NCBI GenBank assembly: GCA_021776245.1
Contig: JAJFGF010000014.1
Location: 1-64,000, forward strand
Direction of reading: 5' to 3'
Length of the DNA stretch: 64,000 nucleotides
DNA from: Hyphococcus sp.
Lineage (GTDB): Bacteria > Pseudomonadota > Alphaproteobacteria > Caulobacterales > Parvularculaceae
In this document: positions 19,076-27,762 of the stretch, piece after piece
How positions within the stretch are numbered: the first letter of the stretch is position 1
Layout of the letters: each line of letters opens with the position of its first letter
Program-made: the position numbers and the translations under genes
Notes under the pieces: model-generated
Seen by the model: only the letters and a program-made list of their open reading frames with translations
What the model was told of the DNA's origin: nothing
Database searches by the model: none

Positions 19076-20869
19076 ATGACGACCTACGCCGCCCCCCTAA
19101 AAGATATGCAATTCGTGTTGAATGACGTTTTGCAGATTTCGAAATATTCAAATCTGCCGGGTTTTGCCGACGCCTCGGAAGATGTGGTCGAAGCGATCCT
19201 CGAAGAAGGCGCCAAAATGGCCGCCAATGTCCTCCATCCGATCAATCAGTCCGGCGATAAGGAGGGTTGCACCCGCCATGATGACGCCTCGGTGACGACG
19301 CCAAAGGGATTTAAGGAGGCCTATCAGGTCTACAAGGAGGGCGGCTGGCAAGGGCTTTCCTTCGATCCCGAATATGGCGGGCAGGGCTTGCCGTACCTTC
19401 TTGCGGTGGCGGTCAGCGAGATGGTGTCGGCGGCTAATATGGCGTTCGGCATGTATCCGGGACTGGCGCGCGGCGCGGCGGACGCGATTTACGCGCACGG
19501 GACCGATGAGCAGAAACAGAAATATCTGCCGAACATGATCGCCGGCGAATGGGGCGGGACGATGAATCTCACCGAGCCTCATTGCGGCACTGATCTGGGG
19601 CTTTTGCGCACCAAAGCCGTTCCACAAGGCGACGGGGCGTATAAAATTTCCGGGACGAAAATATTTATCTCCGCCGGCGAACATGATTTGACCGACAATA
19701 TCATCCATCTGGTCATCGCGCGCATCGAAGGGGCGCCGGATGGCGTGAAAGGCATCTCGCTTTTCATTGTCCCGAAATTCCACGTCAATGACGATGGCTC
19801 CCTGGGCGAGCGCAATACAGTTTCCTGCGGCTCCATCGAAGAGAAGATGGGCATTCACGCCAATTCAACCTGTGTGATGAATTTTGACGATGCGACTGGC
19901 TATCTCCTCGGCGAGGAGAACAAAGGCCTGAAAGCAATGTTCACGATGATGAACGAAGCCCGTCTCGGCGTCGGCATGCAGGGAATGGCGATTTCCGAAG
20001 TCGCCTATCAAAACAGCGCCGCCTACGCCAAAGACCGGTTGCAGGGCAGGGCCCTTGTCGGAGGTCCGGCGGAACCGGATAAGCCCGCTGATCCGATTAT
20101 CGTCCACCCGGATGTGCGCCGCATGTTGATGGATCATCGCGCATTTACCGAAGGCGCGCGCGCCTGGATGTATTGGTCGGCGCTCCACGCCGACCTTCAG
20201 CATAAGGCGGAAGACGAGGCGACCCGCCAAAAAGCCGAAGATTACATGGGTTTGATGACGCCGATCCTGAAGGCTTATCTGACAGACAAAGGCTACGCCC
20301 ACGCCACCAACGCCCAGCAGGTGCTCGGCGGTCATGGTTATATTCAGGAATGGGGCATGGAACAATTTGTGCGCGATGCGCGCATCGCCATGATCTATGA
20401 AGGCGCCAACGGCATTCAGGCGCTTGACCTTGTGGGTCGCAAGCTGATGAAGGATGGCGGACGCGCCTGGCAAAGCTTTTTTTCGGAAGTCGACGAGTTC
20501 ATCAGCGACAATCAGGGTAATGAGGAATTAAAACAATTTCTTGACGGCCTTTCCTCCGCAAAAAAAGATGTTGAAGAGGCGACGCAATGGATGGCCGCCA
20601 ATGCAATGCAGAATTTCAATAATGCCGGGGCGGGTTCGGTCGATTACCTCAATATGTGGGCGCTTCTTTGTCTCGCCCATGGCTGGGCGCAGATGGCGAA
20701 GGCGGCAATCGAGAAAAAAGCGGCCGGCGACAGCGACGCCTTTTACGCCAATAAGCTGATTACCGGGCGCTATTTCATTGAACGCCTGCTGCCGGATACC
20801 GTGTCGCATCTGGCGAAGCTAAAAACCGGCGCCGACGCTATGATGGCGTTGCCGGCAGAGGCGTTCTGA
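19076..20869 (+). CDS. Acyl-CoA dehydrogenase, long DmdC-like type
   Basis: An FAD-dependent acyl-CoA dehydrogenase of 597 residues, longer than the classic enzymes of about 380 because of an extra C-terminal domain. The central FAD-binding segments LTEPHCGTDLGLLRTKA and KISGTKIFISAGEHD, and the QVLGGHGYIQEWGMEQFVRDARI motif, are characteristic. The start at 19076 follows ACGGAG. Long members include 3-methylmercaptopropionyl-CoA dehydrogenase (DmdC) and general FadE-like enzymes; the chain substrate cannot be decided. It appears monocistronic. Confidence 0.9.
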   Translation: MTTYAAPLKDMQFVLNDVLQISKYSNLPGFADASEDVVEAILEEGAKMAANVLHPINQSGDKEGCTRHDDASVTTPKGFKEAYQVYKEGGWQGLSFDPEYGGQGLPYLLAVAVSEMVSAANMAFGMYPGLARGAADAIYAHGTDEQKQKYLPNMIAGEWGGTMNLTEPHCGTDLGLLRTKAVPQGDGAYKISGTKIFISAGEHDLTDNIIHLVIARIEGAPDGVKGISLFIVPKFHVNDDGSLGERNTVSCGSIEEKMGIHANSTCVMNFDDATGYLLGEENKGLKAMFTMMNEARLGVGMQGMAISEVAYQNSAAYAKDRLQGRALVGGPAEPDKPADPIIVHPDVRRMLMDHRAFTEGARAWMYWSALHADLQHKAEDEATRQKAEDYMGLMTPILKAYLTDKGYAHATNAQQVLGGHGYIQEWGMEQFVRDARIAMIYEGANGIQALDLVGRKLMKDGGRAWQSFFSEVDEFISDNQGNEELKQFLDGLSSAKKDVEEATQWMAANAMQNFNNAGAGSVDYLNMWALLCLAHGWAQMAKAAIEKKAAGDSDAFYANKLITGRYFIERLLPDTVSHLAKLKTGADAMMALPAEAF

Positions 20870-20886
20870 TCGGTTTTGAGGGATGA

Positions 20887-21303
20887 TTAATCCGGCGGCC
20901 CGATAGTGATTGCCGCCGGATCAAGATCTTTGATCTTGCATTCCCAGATTGTGACAACGCGCCATCCCAGCCGCCTTAAGGCGGCGGCGTTTTTGCGATC
21001 GCGGGCTTTGTTGCGCGCGATTTTCTCGGTCCAATAGGCGCGATTGGTTTTCGGCACGCGTTTGCCGCGCTTGCAATTGTGCCCATGCCAGAAACATCCG
21101 TGAACGAATATCACCGTGCGGTGTTTTGGAAAGACGAGATCCGGCTTGCCCGGCAGATTTTTCACATTCAGGCGATAACGAAACCCAAGTGAAAACAGCG
21201 CTTTGCGCAGGGCGATTTCAGGTTTTGTATTCTCCGATTTGACCGCGCGCATAATCGCGGAACGTTTTTCCGGAGAAAAGACATCGGCGCGCTGCCGGGT
21301 CAT
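20887..21303 (-). CDS. vsr: Very short patch repair endonuclease
   Basis: Vsr-family endonuclease of 138 residues. It opens SPEKRSAIMRAVKSENTKPEIALRKALFSLGFRYR, contains the catalytic PDLVFPKHRTVIFVHGCFWHGHNC block with the active-site Asp and zinc-binding Cys/His residues, and ends in the RRLGWRVVTIWECKI helix. Vsr nicks 5' of T in T:G mismatches formed by deamination of 5-methylcytosine. It lies eight bases after the cytosine methyltransferase stop, the classic dcm-vsr pairing. Confidence 0.94.
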   Translation of the reverse strand: MTRQRADVFSPEKRSAIMRAVKSENTKPEIALRKALFSLGFRYRLNVKNLPGKPDLVFPKHRTVIFVHGCFWHGHNCKRGKRVPKTNRAYWTEKIARNKARDRKNAAALRRLGWRVVTIWECKIKDLDPAAITIGPPD

Positions 21304-21311
21304 TTACGCCG

Positions 21312-22445
21312 TCACGCCGCTTGGCGCGCGCGCTGTTTGAGCGCCGGCTCGAAAATATTCTCCGCAAGCCATTGCACGACGGGCGCGCAGACGCCGTCGC
21401 CGCAGAGTTTTAGCGCTGCGTTGGGGCTCTCCGGCAGGACATAGTCTTCCGGCAACCCCATCAGCCGCGCAGCCTCTCTCGGATTGATCAGCCGCGAGCG
21501 CACTTTGCCCTTTTCAATCGCAAATACGATCTGTCGCGACGATCCGCCGGCGGGCGTCCTGAGGCATCCCGCTACGCCGTCAAAGCGCGCTTCAACGCGT
21601 TGTACGGTTTTGCCGCCTTCAATCCGTGTACGTCGGAATGCGGCGCCGGCGCGCCGGGCCCCATGGCGCTGTATCGCTTCAATACGATCACGTTGGGTTT
21701 TGCTCATCATGTCGAGCAATGTTTTCGTTTTTTCCGGTCCGTGCCAATCTGCGGCGTCCCAATCAACGATATCTGACAGCCGGATGTTGCATCGGGCCAT
21801 CGGCGCCGCCGTCAGCCAGCGCCAGTGTTGCCGGACGTCAGGCGGCAGGTGATTGACCGCATCGCGGAGCGCCGCCGGCGTAGTTCCATTTTCCGGCGGC
21901 GAGGAGGCGAAAGACGGTTCGGCACCGGCGCCAAAACCGAAAATGAAAAGCCGCGGACGTGATTGCGGCGTAAATGTTTTTGCATCGAGTACGATGGCCG
22001 AAATATTGTATCCGGCGCGGCTCATGAGTTTGGCGATAGCAGCAAAGTCACGACCGCCATTTGAGGTTAGCAACCCCGTGACATTTTCCAGTGCAATGAT
22101 GCGCGGGCGGCGGCGCGCTGCAGCAAGGTCTTCGACAATTTTCCAGAACGCGAAAAACACACCGCTTCGTTTGCCTGCTATGCCGCTGCGCGCGCCGGCA
22201 AGCGACAAATCCTGGCAGGGAAACGAACCCCATATCAAATCGGTCGGCGTTTTTGGCAGTTGCGCAAGCGTAATTTTCGAAATGTCGTCTTCGATCAGAT
22301 CACTGCCGCCGAAATTGGCGCGATAGGCGGCGCATTTTTGCGGATCAATATCGTTTGCGAGACGGCAGCGCCACCGATCGCCGAGACCCAGGCGGGTCAT
22401 TCCGCCGCCAGCGAAAAATTCCAGAAAAGAAAAATCAGCGTCCAT
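21312..22445 (-). CDS. C5-cytosine DNA methyltransferase
   Basis: A methyltransferase of 377 residues with the ordered C5-MTase motifs: FLEFFAGGGMTRLGL (AdoMet loop), GSFPCQDLSLAG with the catalytic PC dipeptide, ENVTGLL (motif VI), and C-terminal RLINPREAARLMGLPEDY (motifs IX-X). A short variable target-recognition region lies between them, so the target site cannot be read. The neighbour is vsr and no restriction endonuclease gene is visible beside it. Confidence 0.93.
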   Translation of the reverse strand: MDADFSFLEFFAGGGMTRLGLGDRWRCRLANDIDPQKCAAYRANFGGSDLIEDDISKITLAQLPKTPTDLIWGSFPCQDLSLAGARSGIAGKRSGVFFAFWKIVEDLAAARRRPRIIALENVTGLLTSNGGRDFAAIAKLMSRAGYNISAIVLDAKTFTPQSRPRLFIFGFGAGAEPSFASSPPENGTTPAALRDAVNHLPPDVRQHWRWLTAAPMARCNIRLSDIVDWDAADWHGPEKTKTLLDMMSKTQRDRIEAIQRHGARRAGAAFRRTRIEGGKTVQRVEARFDGVAGCLRTPAGGSSRQIVFAIEKGKVRSRLINPREAARLMGLPEDYVLPESPNAALKLCGDGVCAPVVQWLAENIFEPALKQRARQAA

Positions 22446-22655
22446 TGATGTTACTCAGTCCATTCTCGCCGCATTCCCGCCGCATTTATCCGCATACGCA
22501 TTAGTCGCCGCCGCAATTGCGACACATTCGCCGCGTTTTCGCCATATTTCAAGCATTTATCTCGCTTGAGCGTGATCTCGCTTTGATTGACGAACCGGTA
22601 TTTCTGACGCAAAACAGATGCGGGTGCTAGGGGCCTCGCGAGCAAGGAGAAGCGG

Positions 22656-23810
22656 ATGCCCTTGATGGAAATGGGACGCGCGGCGGCAGCCGCATCAACT
22701 GCGCTGGCTATTGCAATTCTGGCAACACCAGCTGCAGCAGCAGGTACACAGTCTAATTCAGTATCGACGCGGTCTGGCGTTGATAGCGTGCAGTCTTTTC
22801 AAGTCGCCATGTTGCAGAACGACCGGCGCGGCGGACGCGGTGATCGATCCGGTCGGCGCGGCGGCGGCGAAAGACGCGGCGACCGTTCAGGCAATCGAGG
22901 TAACGGCGAACGGCGCGCTGAACGCGCTGACCGGCGCGATAGCGGTCAGCAACGCGGTGAGCGCTCGGATCGCCGCCGCAGCGACGGTAATCGCGGCGCC
23001 AAGAATGGCGGGGAGCAACAACGCCGGGCAAACCGCAATGATGGGAAACGCCGCGACGCAAATGGCGGCGATCAAGGTCAACGCCGCGCCAATGGCAGCG
23101 GCGGCGGACAAAGGCGCGCCGACCGCAATGGTGGCGGCCGCCGCGACGCGAATGGCGGCGGTCAGGGTCAACGCCGCGTAAATGGCAGCGGCGGCGGACA
23201 GAGACGCGCTGACCGGGGATCAGGCGGACGTCGCGACGCAAATCGCGGCGGTCAGGGTCAACGCCATGCCAATGGCGGCGGCGGACAAAGGCGCGCTGAC
23301 CGGGGATCAGGCGGGCGCCGCGACGCAAATCGCGGCGGCAACGGCCACCGTCGGGCCGATCGCCGTTCAGGTGGACGCCGAGACGCTTATCGTGACGGCC
23401 GGCGGGATCAACGCCGCGCCGATCGGCGCCATGACCGCCGCTATGACGGCCGCCGGGGCGGTCGACGCCACGCCGATCGGCGCCATCGCCGTTCAGGATC
23501 TTACCGCCATCCGGGGCGGTATAGCGGACGGCATTACGGACATGGCCACGGACCGCGCGGCGGGCATGGCTATTACTGTTCGTTTCACAGTCTTTTCCAT
23601 TATTACACAGGCTATGACCCGCTCGGCTGGCTCTATGTAGATTTTGGATGGGATTACTATTCGAACAGCTATATCGGCAATTGTGATGTGGTCTCGCAGA
23701 CCTTTTATCGCCGTGGCCGTCAATATCGTGAAGTCGCGCTGCTTTGCTATGACAGCTATGGCTATGGTTATATCAAGCCGGGCAGCCGCCGCGTATATCG
23801 CGACTATTAA
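22656..23810 (+). CDS. Exported Arg/Gly/Asp-rich repeat protein with aromatic C-terminal domain
   Basis: A 384-residue protein I do not recognise. AAGGAG precedes the ATG. Residues 1-30 look like a signal peptide ending at an Ala-rich site. Residues about 58-121 are an RG/RGD-rich tract; residues 122-240 contain four tandem copies of a 30-residue unit of the type QRRADRxGGGRRDANGGGQG; then an Arg/His-rich stretch runs to about 300. Residues 304-384 form a Tyr/Gly-rich domain with Cys308, Cys343 and Cys364. A strong terminator follows at 23836. It is extremely basic and low-complexity and would be exported if the signal works. It could bind nucleic acid or anionic polymers, but no function is assigned. 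Confidence 0.7.
   Translation: MPLMEMGRAAAAASTALAIAILATPAAAAGTQSNSVSTRSGVDSVQSFQVAMLQNDRRGGRGDRSGRRGGGERRGDRSGNRGNGERRAERADRRDSGQQRGERSDRRRSDGNRGAKNGGEQQRRANRNDGKRRDANGGDQGQRRANGSGGGQRRADRNGGGRRDANGGGQGQRRVNGSGGGQRRADRGSGGRRDANRGGQGQRHANGGGGQRRADRGSGGRRDANRGGNGHRRADRRSGGRRDAYRDGRRDQRRADRRHDRRYDGRRGGRRHADRRHRRSGSYRHPGRYSGRHYGHGHGPRGGHGYYCSFHSLFHYYTGYDPLGWLYVDFGWDYYSNSYIGNCDVVSQTFYRRGRQYREVALLCYDSYGYGYIKPGSRRVYRDY
23019..23375 (+). repeat. Four 90-bp tandem coding repeats in the Arg/Gly/Asp-rich gene
   Basis: Codons 122-240 of the gene at 22656 consist of four consecutive units of 30, 30, 29 and 30 codons. Each has the pattern QRR-A-(D/N)-R...RRDAN-G/R-G...GQRR. The third unit has lost one codon. 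The nucleotide sequence is GC-rich and keeps long open stretches in other frames. Confidence 0.8.
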
Positions 23811-23835
23811 GCGATAGAACACCGATTAAGTTGAC

Positions 23836-23863
23836 GGGCGCCGGTTACGCCGGCGCCCTTTTT
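23836..23863 (+). terminator. Rho-independent terminator after the Arg/Gly/Asp-rich gene
   Basis: A nine-base-pair GC stem (GGGCGCCGG at 23836-23844 with CCGGCGCCC at 23850-23858) with a five-base loop is followed directly by five T residues. It lies 25 bases after the stop codon at 23810. Confidence 0.9.
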
Positions 23864-24002
23864 CTATTCTGGACTCTCATGCTTTCCAGGTATTTGGTTT
23901 TATCATTACCCCACTGCCAGCTTTGCCCGATTGAGCCGAATGAGTTAGGTCTCAGCGTCTGTATAATGACGACGCTATGCGGAATGGGGCCGACTGAAAT
24001 CA

Positions 24003-25058
24003 GTGCAAATTGAACCGGTCAATATTGTTCAGATTGCTATCGCATCGCCAGCAGCGATTGCCGCAGTGGGCCTGGCGGGACGACGACGCCTGAGAGCGAT
24101 TGCAGCGTTTTTGATTGTCTTCGCTGTGCATATGACCTTGAATTTTGTCGAAGAAACTGGAGCGTTGCCGCAGCCCGTTCTCGTCACGCCAGTTTTGAGC
24201 TTGCTATATGGACCTTTGATTTACCTGTTTGTTCGCGGCATAATTTTCAAACGAGAGCCGCTTGTTTGGCGCGACTTAATCCACGCCGTGCCCGCCATTA
24301 TTGCGCTGTTTTTCACCAATTGGCTTTTGCTCATTCGTTTCGCGACAATATTGAGCCTGGTTGGGTATGTGCTCGCCGTTATTTGGACCATTTGGCGATA
24401 CGACCGAGCGACAAAAACCTACCGATCCGATGCACAAGCATTGCGCCTTAATTGGGTGATTGCTGTCTTTGCGGGATTTGGCATTCTCACTACACTGGAC
24501 GTTTTGCGAATGCTGACCAGAGCGTCTCAAACTATGGAGTTTCAACAGGCCGCTTATGCGGGGACGTTGATGGCCGCTGCCAGCTTGTTGGGCGTGATGG
24601 TGTATTTCGCTGTCAAACGTCCACGCTATTTCAAGGGGCTGACTGACGAAGAATTTAGAACCCCCGAAGAGACGACTGATACTGCTGATAGCCCCAGTGC
24701 CGCCGAAAGCGAAGCATTTGCACAGATCGAAGCAATAATCCTGCGCGAAAAGCTCTTTCGTCAGCCCCATCTAACGCTTTTTGATCTTGCCAATCACACG
24801 CGATTGGCGGAACGAGATTTGTCCCGGCTGATCAACAAAGTCTCGGGGCGCACATTTTGTGATTACATAAACGCGTTTCGAATCGAAGAAACCGCCCGTC
24901 TCCTGGCTTCTGGGGACTTGCCAGAGAAAACAATTCTCGAAATAGCTTTTGACGCCGGTTTTACGTCGAAGTCGACGTTTAACGCCGTCTTTAAGAAAGA
25001 CAAAGGCGTAACGCCCTCAGAGTACCGGAGGCGTGGCCCGAACTTGTCCGAACAATGA
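24003..25058 (+). CDS. Membrane-anchored AraC-family transcriptional regulator
   Basis: A 351-residue protein with six to seven hydrophobic helices in residues 1-210 and a C-terminal AraC-type DNA-binding domain (about 250-345: LTLFDLANHTRLAERDLSRLINKVSGRTFCDYINAFRIEETARLL...ILEIAFDAGFTSKSTFNAVFKKDKGVTPSEYR). Regulators of this layout sense signals at or in the membrane. The start is GTG at 24003 without an obvious ribosome-binding site, so it is uncertain. The next gene encodes a small exported protein and may be its target; no operator was identified. Confidence 0.88.
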   Translation: MQIEPVNIVQIAIASPAAIAAVGLAGRRRLRAIAAFLIVFAVHMTLNFVEETGALPQPVLVTPVLSLLYGPLIYLFVRGIIFKREPLVWRDLIHAVPAIIALFFTNWLLLIRFATILSLVGYVLAVIWTIWRYDRATKTYRSDAQALRLNWVIAVFAGFGILTTLDVLRMLTRASQTMEFQQAAYAGTLMAAASLLGVMVYFAVKRPRYFKGLTDEEFRTPEETTDTADSPSAAESEAFAQIEAIILREKLFRQPHLTLFDLANHTRLAERDLSRLINKVSGRTFCDYINAFRIEETARLLASGDLPEKTILEIAFDAGFTSKSTFNAVFKKDKGVTPSEYRRRGPNLSEQ

Positions 25059-25156
25059 CGGCTCGATGGTCCGAATACATGATTTCGGACGACGCATCGC
25101 GCATTATCCCGTTCAATTGCCTGCCATTACCCACGGAATTCGTTTTGGAGGCTGCG

Positions 25157-25675
25157 ATGAACATCAAAACTTCACTCAATCTGCGCACTTGCGGCGCCTT
25201 GGCGCTGGTCCTTTCATGCGCCCTGGCGGGCGCTGCTTTGGCCAACGACGTCAACAAGCCTGGTGTCATTTCATTTGGCGCGTCGACAGCCGAGATGACT
25301 GCAGCCCTCGAATCATTTTGCCAGTCGCAAACGGTGAAACCGGTTGAGCCGCCGCAAATCCCGGGCGCATCAAAACAGAGCCAGATCGACTGTGCGGGAT
25401 TTAGTTATTTTGGAGCACCGCGGCTGGCCGAATTCGTATTTGCCGATGATGCACTAACGATAGTCTGGATTTTGACCGAAAAATCCGAAGAACAAGCGCT
25501 CGTAGCGGCGTTTAAGGCCACTTTCGGCGAACCGAGCCATGAAACGGCGGCAATTACCGCATTTTCCGGCAGCCGCGCCGCTATACGCAAAGATGTGCCT
25601 GAGGCGCTCTACTATTCTCAAAGTGTGGCAGCGTCCTATGACGCGTTCTTCGATCAACAGGTCGCGGATCAGTAG
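25157..25675 (+). CDS. Hypothetical exported protein
   Basis: A protein of about 172 residues with a clear signal peptide (MNIKTSLNLRTCGALALVLSCALAGAALA) and a mature alpha/beta domain containing two cysteines (about residues 55 and 77). I do not recognise the family. The start at 25157 follows GGAGGCTGCG; an upstream in-frame start at 25055 would overlap the AraC gene and destroy the signal peptide. It lies about 100 bases after the AraC gene on the same strand. Confidence 0.8.
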   Translation: MNIKTSLNLRTCGALALVLSCALAGAALANDVNKPGVISFGASTAEMTAALESFCQSQTVKPVEPPQIPGASKQSQIDCAGFSYFGAPRLAEFVFADDALTIVWILTEKSEEQALVAAFKATFGEPSHETAAITAFSGSRAAIRKDVPEALYYSQSVAASYDAFFDQQVADQ

Positions 25676-25755
25676 CGGCTTGGATCGCATTGACCAGAGG
25701 ACCCGACTCTGACGAAGGTGCGATTTGTTTTTGCATCCGTTTGGCGCGATCGATC

Positions 25756-26766
25756 ATGGGTTTAAAAAAACGCGCAATGGCGCGCCTGTTTCTGGCCTGG
25801 GTGCTTTCCGCCGCCGGGATGGCGGCGGTTGCATTATCCGCAACGCCAGACGCCCCCGGGCTCGTTGACGTTCAAATCGGCGAACGCGGCAACCAGACCC
25901 GCATCGCGCTTTTATGTGTGACACCCTGCAACATCGAAAAACGCAGCAATACGGAATTCGTGTTGCATGGCGTCGGGGCTGACCTTTCGCTTGATCTGAG
26001 CGCGCGCAGCAAATTCGTTTCCGCTTTCACAGCGGCGCCGAATGGCGACAGCAGTCTGATGCGGGTCAATGTGAATAGCGCTGTTGAATATGCAAATACC
26101 AAAACCTGCACGGTCGGCGGCCAGGCGGCGGCTTGCATTGATCTTTTTTTTGCGGCCGGGAAGACGCCCGGTGAAGTCGGCGGGCAGAGGGCGACAAGAC
26201 CGGCGCCGGCCGCCTATAAGGACCCGCCAGGCAACTCCGCAAAACCGGCTTTGCGCGAGGGCGCTGAGGAACGATTAAATAATTATGCGCAAGTTATGCC
26301 GCCGGAGCACTTAAAGGCGCCGCCCGTTGCGACGCTCGCGAAATTGCAGCCAGCCCCGGGGATTGTCGAAGTTGGCAAGCCAGCAATCCGCACTCGTGAT
26401 CCCATCCGCCCCGCCGCGGGCCTGAATTATGCGGCGCGGGTTCATTCCCTCCTCGGCAAGGATTTATCGGCAGCCTATTGTAACAACGCCCAGGCAACGC
26501 TGCAGGCCGATCCATGGGCGCTCGGCGCCATGGTCGATGTGGGGCTTTGCACTGCAGCGCGCGGCGAAGTGGCTGAGGCGGAGGAAATACTCACCCGCCT
26601 TCTCGAATATACGCCGGACAATTACGAAGCCCATGTCGGACGTGCGCTTATCGCGGTCGACGCCGGCGAAAAAAGCGTCGCGCGCAAATATTTTCAGGAT
26701 GCGCTCAATACGCCGCCGCCAATCGAAGAATCCAACCGCATTGTTCAGGCGATGAACGCGCTTTGA
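25756..26766 (+). CDS. Exported protein with C-terminal TPR-like repeats
   Basis: A protein of about 336 residues. The N-terminus MGLKKRAMARLFLAWVLSAAGMAAVALSA looks like a signal peptide. The first part is beta-rich with paired cysteines (CVTPC and C...C further on), a Pro/Ala linker spans roughly residues 145-245, and the last 100 residues form TPR-like helices (DVGLCTAARGEVAEAEEILTRLLEYTPDNYEAHVGRALIAVDAGEKSVARKYFQDAL). Starts at 25690, 25756 and 25777 are possible; none has a strong ribosome-binding site. The function is unknown. Confidence 0.75.
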   Translation: MGLKKRAMARLFLAWVLSAAGMAAVALSATPDAPGLVDVQIGERGNQTRIALLCVTPCNIEKRSNTEFVLHGVGADLSLDLSARSKFVSAFTAAPNGDSSLMRVNVNSAVEYANTKTCTVGGQAAACIDLFFAAGKTPGEVGGQRATRPAPAAYKDPPGNSAKPALREGAEERLNNYAQVMPPEHLKAPPVATLAKLQPAPGIVEVGKPAIRTRDPIRPAAGLNYAARVHSLLGKDLSAAYCNNAQATLQADPWALGAMVDVGLCTAARGEVAEAEEILTRLLEYTPDNYEAHVGRALIAVDAGEKSVARKYFQDALNTPPPIEESNRIVQAMNAL

Positions 26767-26805
26767 TACGCTAGGCACCCGGATGGCGGCTCAACGCAAA
26801 AAATC

Positions 26806-27387
26806 TCAACCTCTTTGCTTCATTCTATCGCGCATCATCAGGTGAACAAAAAAGCGTCCCAGCCATTGGCCGCAGACGAGTGCGAGAACAGCAAGGCTTG
26901 CTGCAACGGGGATGGTCCACCCGCCCAACAGTTCTACCGCGTCTGCTGTGTTTTCTGAATCAATAATGCCAAAAAAATATGTGCCGTTGTCAGCATTGAC
27001 CCATAGACCTGCCAGTTCCGGCGTGACGACCTCCGCCACCGCAGTGAGTGCAAAACCCGCCGCCATCAAATAAAAGATGCCTGCGGCGAGCAAACCGAAG
27101 GCTGCCGTGATGCGGCGCGATGCGAGCGCGAGGAGTGCGCCGATTGTTTTTGTTGGGCCGCCATCCGTAAACGCCTCTTGCAGGCGGATTTCCTCGAAAA
27201 ATCCGCGCGCGCATTTTCCTGCGGGGCCGAGCGAGGCGAGCGCTTCGTCAAGGCGATTTTCGTCTTCGCGATGCTCTAAATGCGATCGGATTTCGAGCAA
27301 TATGTCATCTCGATCATTCTTTTCAAGACTCGATAGGGCGCGCGACAGCTCCCGGACATAAGTTTCAATTTTCTCATTCGATGTCAT
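26806..27387 (-). CDS. HAAS-domain membrane protein (DUF1700-like)
   Basis: A 193-residue protein with an N-terminal helical HAAS domain (residues 1-75: YVRELSRALSSLEKNDRDDILLEIRSHLEHR...EALASLGPAGKCARGFFEE) followed by two to three membrane helices. Such proteins are regularly encoded next to PadR regulators and may act as their membrane partner. Its ATG overlaps the padR-like stop (ATGA), so translation is coupled. Confidence 0.85.
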   Translation of the reverse strand: MTSNEKIETYVRELSRALSSLEKNDRDDILLEIRSHLEHREDENRLDEALASLGPAGKCARGFFEEIRLQEAFTDGGPTKTIGALLALASRRITAAFGLLAAGIFYLMAAGFALTAVAEVVTPELAGLWVNADNGTYFFGIIDSENTADAVELLGGWTIPVAASLAVLALVCGQWLGRFFVHLMMRDRMKQRG

Positions 27388-27722
27388 GGCGCATCTCCTA
27401 CGATCGTTGATAGTTGGTCTTTAAATCCGCTCCATGCGGCGCTCATCGTCTTCAGCGCCGCGCGGCCTTTCGGCGTAAGGCTGTATATTTTTTGCCCGCG
27501 TCCGCCGTTTTTTGGCGTTACCCAAACGCCTTTGACGCGGCCTTCGCGTTCAAGCCGGTTGAGCAACGGGTAGATGGACCCGTCGGAAAGCCCGATTTCA
27601 GGTTTTTGGGCAAGTTCATCAAGCAATCCGATACCCGACAGTTCCTGCTTTCTGAGCATCGCCAATACGGCCAGCTCAGCGGCGCCTTTGCGAAGTTGTG
27701 AGCTCCAGCTTTCGATGCTCAT
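27384..27722 (-). CDS. PadR-family transcriptional regulator
   Basis: A winged-helix regulator of about 112 residues. The segment SQLRKGAAELAVLAMLRKQELSGIGLLDELAQ...GSIYPLLNRLEREGRVKGVWVTPKNGGRGQKIYSLTPKGRAAL contains the PadR DNA-binding helix and wing. The ATG at 27722 was preferred to one 35 codons upstream because the family starts here and the upstream option would overlap the CPBP gene. It is between the CPBP and HAAS genes on the same strand. A palindrome upstream of the operon at 28746 is a candidate target. Confidence 0.9.
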   Translation of the reverse strand: MSIESWSSQLRKGAAELAVLAMLRKQELSGIGLLDELAQKPEIGLSDGSIYPLLNRLEREGRVKGVWVTPKNGGRGQKIYSLTPKGRAALKTMSAAWSGFKDQLSTIVGDAP

Positions 27723-27762
27723 AAAATAAATCTTTGGTCTGACAATATCTGTTTCGAGTGCA

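Noticed and set aside
23019-23375. Possible CRISPR array
   Set aside because: The repeats are in-frame coding units without unique spacers.
23182-23640. Ala-rich open frame inside the Arg/Gly/Asp-rich gene
   Set aside because: It arises from the GC-rich repeat read in another frame; the frame from 22656 has the ribosome-binding site, the signal peptide and the non-repetitive C-terminus.
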